From NCBI GenBank assembly GCA_963677415.2, contig CAXXFJ010000011.1, forward strand, positions 62,001-126,000: a stretch of DNA of 64,000 nucleotides, written 5' to 3'. Below, piece after piece: positions 61,544 through 64,000 of this stretch (the stretch's first letter is position 1; the number at the start of each line of letters is the position of its first letter). The stretch is from JAQUTK01 sp963677415. Lineage in GTDB: Bacteria > Bacteroidota > Bacteroidia > Bacteroidales > JAQUTK01. Under the pieces are notes generated by a model that was not told where the DNA came from, made no database searches, and saw nothing but the letters and a program-made list of their open reading frames with translations. Both the position numbers and the translations under genes were made by a program.

Positions 61544-64000
61544 TTATTTAGTTTCCTTGCTGATTATTGCATCTCCTTTAGCATTTGCTTCTTCAATTAG
61601 CTTCCTTCCTTTTTCGTTGGCCAGCTCCTTTAGTTTCTTAGATTTTGACCCGGCTTCTTCCACCAGCTTCTTTGCTGCTATCTTGGCTGTTGCTTTTGCC
61701 AAAGGATTACTTGCTTTTTCGGTGAGTATCTTACCGGCTGCATCCGCTTCAGAGATCAGCTTTTCTCCGGCAGCATCTGCTTCTTCCACTAGTTTGGCAG
61801 CAGTATTAGTTGCTTCATCGACCAATTGAGCTTTTTCCCTCTGTATGGCAGCTGAGGTAGTCGAATCTTTTCCTCCAAGTGCCTTGAGTATTTTTTGTTC
61901 TGCTTTATCTTTAATCGCGTTCAAAGCATCTTTTGCCATGTCTTCAACACCCAATGAAATCTCCGGTTTGGTAAAGGTGCCTCCGATTTTGACATTAGCT
62001 GTCGAAAGCATTCCTCCAAGATTAACTTTGGCTGGTAAGGTTACTTTTGCAGTGTAGGCAATAGTCTGATCCAAACCAGTGCTTCCACTGAGGTTCATCT
62101 TGATGTCTCCGGATTGGAGATTAAAGGCATCTGTTGTAACCCGTCCGTCCTGAATGGTGAAAGGTATGTTGATGTCTTTTGCTGAGATAGTCTTCAGCTT
62201 ATCGTTGCCCAGTTTTTCAGCAAGAAGATCCATTACTTCGACACCAGTGACACTCATTTCCTGAGAACTAAGATTGCCGGCTGCTTTCATACTTTCAAGG
62301 ATTGGCATATAGTCACTTTTCAACTGAGTGGTCAGATCCAGATTCGAGGAGAAGTTTCCGCTCATATTTTCAAAGATAGGAGCTAGTTTCTGAATCATGT
62401 CAAAGGTCTGGAATGTCTTAACAAAAGAGACATTCTTCATGTCTAGTTTGAAGTTTAATTCAGGTAGTTTTGGATTTAATGCTGTGCTGTAATAACCGTT
62501 GACAAGCAAAGATCCTCCAAGTGCATTAGTAATCAGATTGTTAATACTTACTTTTCCGTCTTTTACATGTATGTTACCTTTTGAATTCGTCATTTCGAGT
62601 TTCTCAAACAAGATCTTGCCAAATGTGGCGTTCATGTCAAAATCTATATTTTTAGGCACTTCAATAGCTGTAAGTAAGACTGTATCTTCAGTACTTTCCT
62701 CTTCACTGCTCATGAAGTTATTCAAGTTGAGATAATTGGATGCAACAGACAACTTGCCTTTTAGTACATCACCTTTTAAGGCATAGGCAAGCATATTTTC
62801 CAGATTTCCGCTTACGGTGAAGTCATTCTTTCCTACCAGGAGTTTGGTCTCTGACAAATTGATGTATTGGGGACTAAAGGTCATGAGCATATGCTCAATA
62901 ATAACTTCAGGAATGCTGTCGCCTATAAACTTCATTTCCTCCACACCCAGAGACCCTTCTGACTTAAACTGATCATACTTTTGTTGTTCAACATAGGAAT
63001 ACCTACCGGCAAGATCCAGATTAGCATCCAGTTTGCCTTGAAGCTCCATGCCTTCCAACGGATATATCTGTTTTACAGCTTTCAGATCCAGTTTACCATG
63101 AGCTGAGGCTTGAATATTCGGATCGCTGACAGGAGTACTCAGATGTAACTTGAAATCAATCGGATTGCCTGCTATGTTAAAATGAAACTTGCTGATATCA
63201 ATCGTGGTCAAATCTGCAGATCCTCCGGGGTTCTTAAAAGATGCATCCACTTGAATGTCTTTGACAGATTGGGGGAGGGAAGGATATTGGAACATGGCAT
63301 TTCCAATCACAATATTCACATCGAAAGCAGGGAGTGTGTCTCCTTGCATAATACCTTTTGCAGTAGCTGCAAGTGTGATAGTTCCATCTGTTTTGATAGT
63401 CTCAAAATCTTTGTTGTAGATTGACGGAATCAAGGAGAGGATGTCTTTAAACTGAACTTTAGATGTATTGACGGTCATGTCCATATCATATCCGTTAGGA
63501 AGCATTTTGAACCAACCATTGAGGCTTGTCTGAATAGCATTCAGACTGATAGTATTATCTTTCAGGGAGAAGAGCATATTGTTCAGGTCAGCTTCGGCAG
63601 TGATGTCTGCTTCAATTTTTGCTTTGCTTAGATACGTGATATTGCCCATCGTATAAGATAGTTCGCCGATAGTTGCATTTGTTTCCATTGTAGTCTGATC
63701 TGCAGAAAAGTCACCACTCAGAGTCAGGTTCAGATTGTTGATAAGTGCATCCATCTGTGCTTGTCGTTCGTCATAATGAATACGGGCATTGGTAATCACC
63801 AATTTTTTCAATGCCAGTTTCATCGTGCTACTTTCTCCTGTAGTATCCGTTTCGACTTCTTTGGCCTCCTTCATGATGTCCCAGTTTGCCTTGCCGTCTG
63901 GAAGAACGATAGCATGAATGGTTGGTTCGTTTAATATTACTTTGTTGATTTCGATACCGTTACTTCCCATCACACTCATTACATTGACAGCTACCTGAAG
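61544..64000 (-). CDS. AsmA-family protein, N-terminus beyond the window
   Basis: The frame is open to the window edge (codons LQVAVNV precede the first ATG at 63979), so this is the C-terminal 818 or so residues of a longer protein. Repeated beta segments such as LPDGKANWDIMKE, LKKLVITNARIHYDERQ, LNLTLSGDFSA, LDANLDLAGRYS and INNLITNALGGSLLVNGYY are typical of AsmA/TamB-like envelope proteins that bridge the membranes and are linked to lipid transport or outer membrane assembly. The final 120 residues after EDMAKDALNAIKDKAEQK are an alanine-, lysine- and glutamate-rich helix, an unusual tail. It converges with the lipid kinase gene. Confidence 0.85.
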   Translation of the reverse strand, partial: LQVAVNVMSVMGSNGIEINKVILNEPTIHAIVLPDGKANWDIMKEAKEVETDTTGESSTMKLALKKLVITNARIHYDERQAQMDALINNLNLTLSGDFSADQTTMETNATIGELSYTMGNITYLSKAKIEADITAEADLNNMLFSLKDNTISLNAIQTSLNGWFKMLPNGYDMDMTVNTSKVQFKDILSLIPSIYNKDFETIKTDGTITLAATAKGIMQGDTLPAFDVNIVIGNAMFQYPSLPQSVKDIQVDASFKNPGGSADLTTIDISKFHFNIAGNPIDFKLHLSTPVSDPNIQASAHGKLDLKAVKQIYPLEGMELQGKLDANLDLAGRYSYVEQQKYDQFKSEGSLGVEEMKFIGDSIPEVIIEHMLMTFSPQYINLSETKLLVGKNDFTVSGNLENMLAYALKGDVLKGKLSVASNYLNLNNFMSSEEESTEDTVLLTAIEVPKNIDFDMNATFGKILFEKLEMTNSKGNIHVKDGKVSINNLITNALGGSLLVNGYYSTALNPKLPELNFKLDMKNVSFVKTFQTFDMIQKLAPIFENMSGNFSSNLDLTTQLKSDYMPILESMKAAGNLSSQEMSVTGVEVMDLLAEKLGNDKLKTISAKDINIPFTIQDGRVTTDAFNLQSGDIKMNLSGSTGLDQTIAYTAKVTLPAKVNLGGMLSTANVKIGGTFTKPEISLGVEDMAKDALNAIKDKAEQKILKALGGKDSTTSAAIQREKAQLVDEATNTAAKLVEEADAAGEKLISEADAAGKILTEKASNPLAKATAKIAAKKLVEEAGSKSKKLKELANEKGRKLIEEANAKGDAIISKETK

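Overview
The window looks like a chromosomal segment from a Bacteroidales bacterium, most likely Bacteroidaceae-like. The evidence is several promoters of the Bacteroidetes -33/-7 type (TTTG, about 19 bases, TAnnTTTG), A-rich weak ribosome binding sites, a serine palmitoyltransferase gene, a DUF5107/TPR sugar locus, a PorT-type barrel and two M6 proteases with type IX secretion (T9SS) tails. EF-Ts is short (273 residues from the chosen start), so a human-gut Bacteroides of the B. thetaiotaomicron type is less likely than a more distant relative. This placement is inference; no rRNA gene is present.

Layout. 1-3.4 kb: translation operon rplM-rpsI-rpsB-tsf with structured leaders, facing rplS across a bidirectional terminator. 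3.6-12.5 kb: a secreted GH3/beta-lactamase fusion; a minus-strand rsgA-M6 protease-porT group; frr, pyrH and a serine acetyltransferase. 12.6-17.2 kb: a tricorn-like protease and a coiled-coil J-domain protein. 17.3-25.9 kb: a sugar locus (AraC regulator, MFS sugar porter, DUF5107+TPR protein split by a frameshift, GH2 hydrolase). 25.9-33.6 kb: an accessory patch with two ATPase genes, a decayed third ATPase tail, two copies of a 30-bp REP-like palindrome, 21-bp tandem repeats, a restriction-enzyme remnant, and an exported TldD/TldE pair. 33.6-40.3 kb: a TonB-receptor-like barrel and a large M6/BspA-LRR/T9SS protein. 40.6-47.4 kb: a Crp/Fnr regulator and an RND efflux operon (tolC-MFP-RND-small protein). 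47.4-50.6 kb: a lipid-glycosylation cassette (GT2, LAB_N, GT39) flanked by diverged copies of the 3' end of the preceding small gene. 50.8-64 kb: purN, an LRR lipoprotein, argS (split by a one-base break), a Kelch lipoprotein, hisG-hisD-hisC, spt, a lipid kinase and a cut-off AsmA-like gene.

How the parts fit. Much of the window serves the cell envelope: T9SS cargo and a T9SS barrel, exported peptidases, sphingolipid synthesis with a neighbouring lipid kinase, a lipid A-type sugar transfer cassette, and efflux. Three reading frames (DUF5107/TPR, tolC, argS) are each broken by a single missing or extra base, two of them in short A runs. Because argS is normally essential, sequence errors are a serious possibility and the breaks should be read as provisional.
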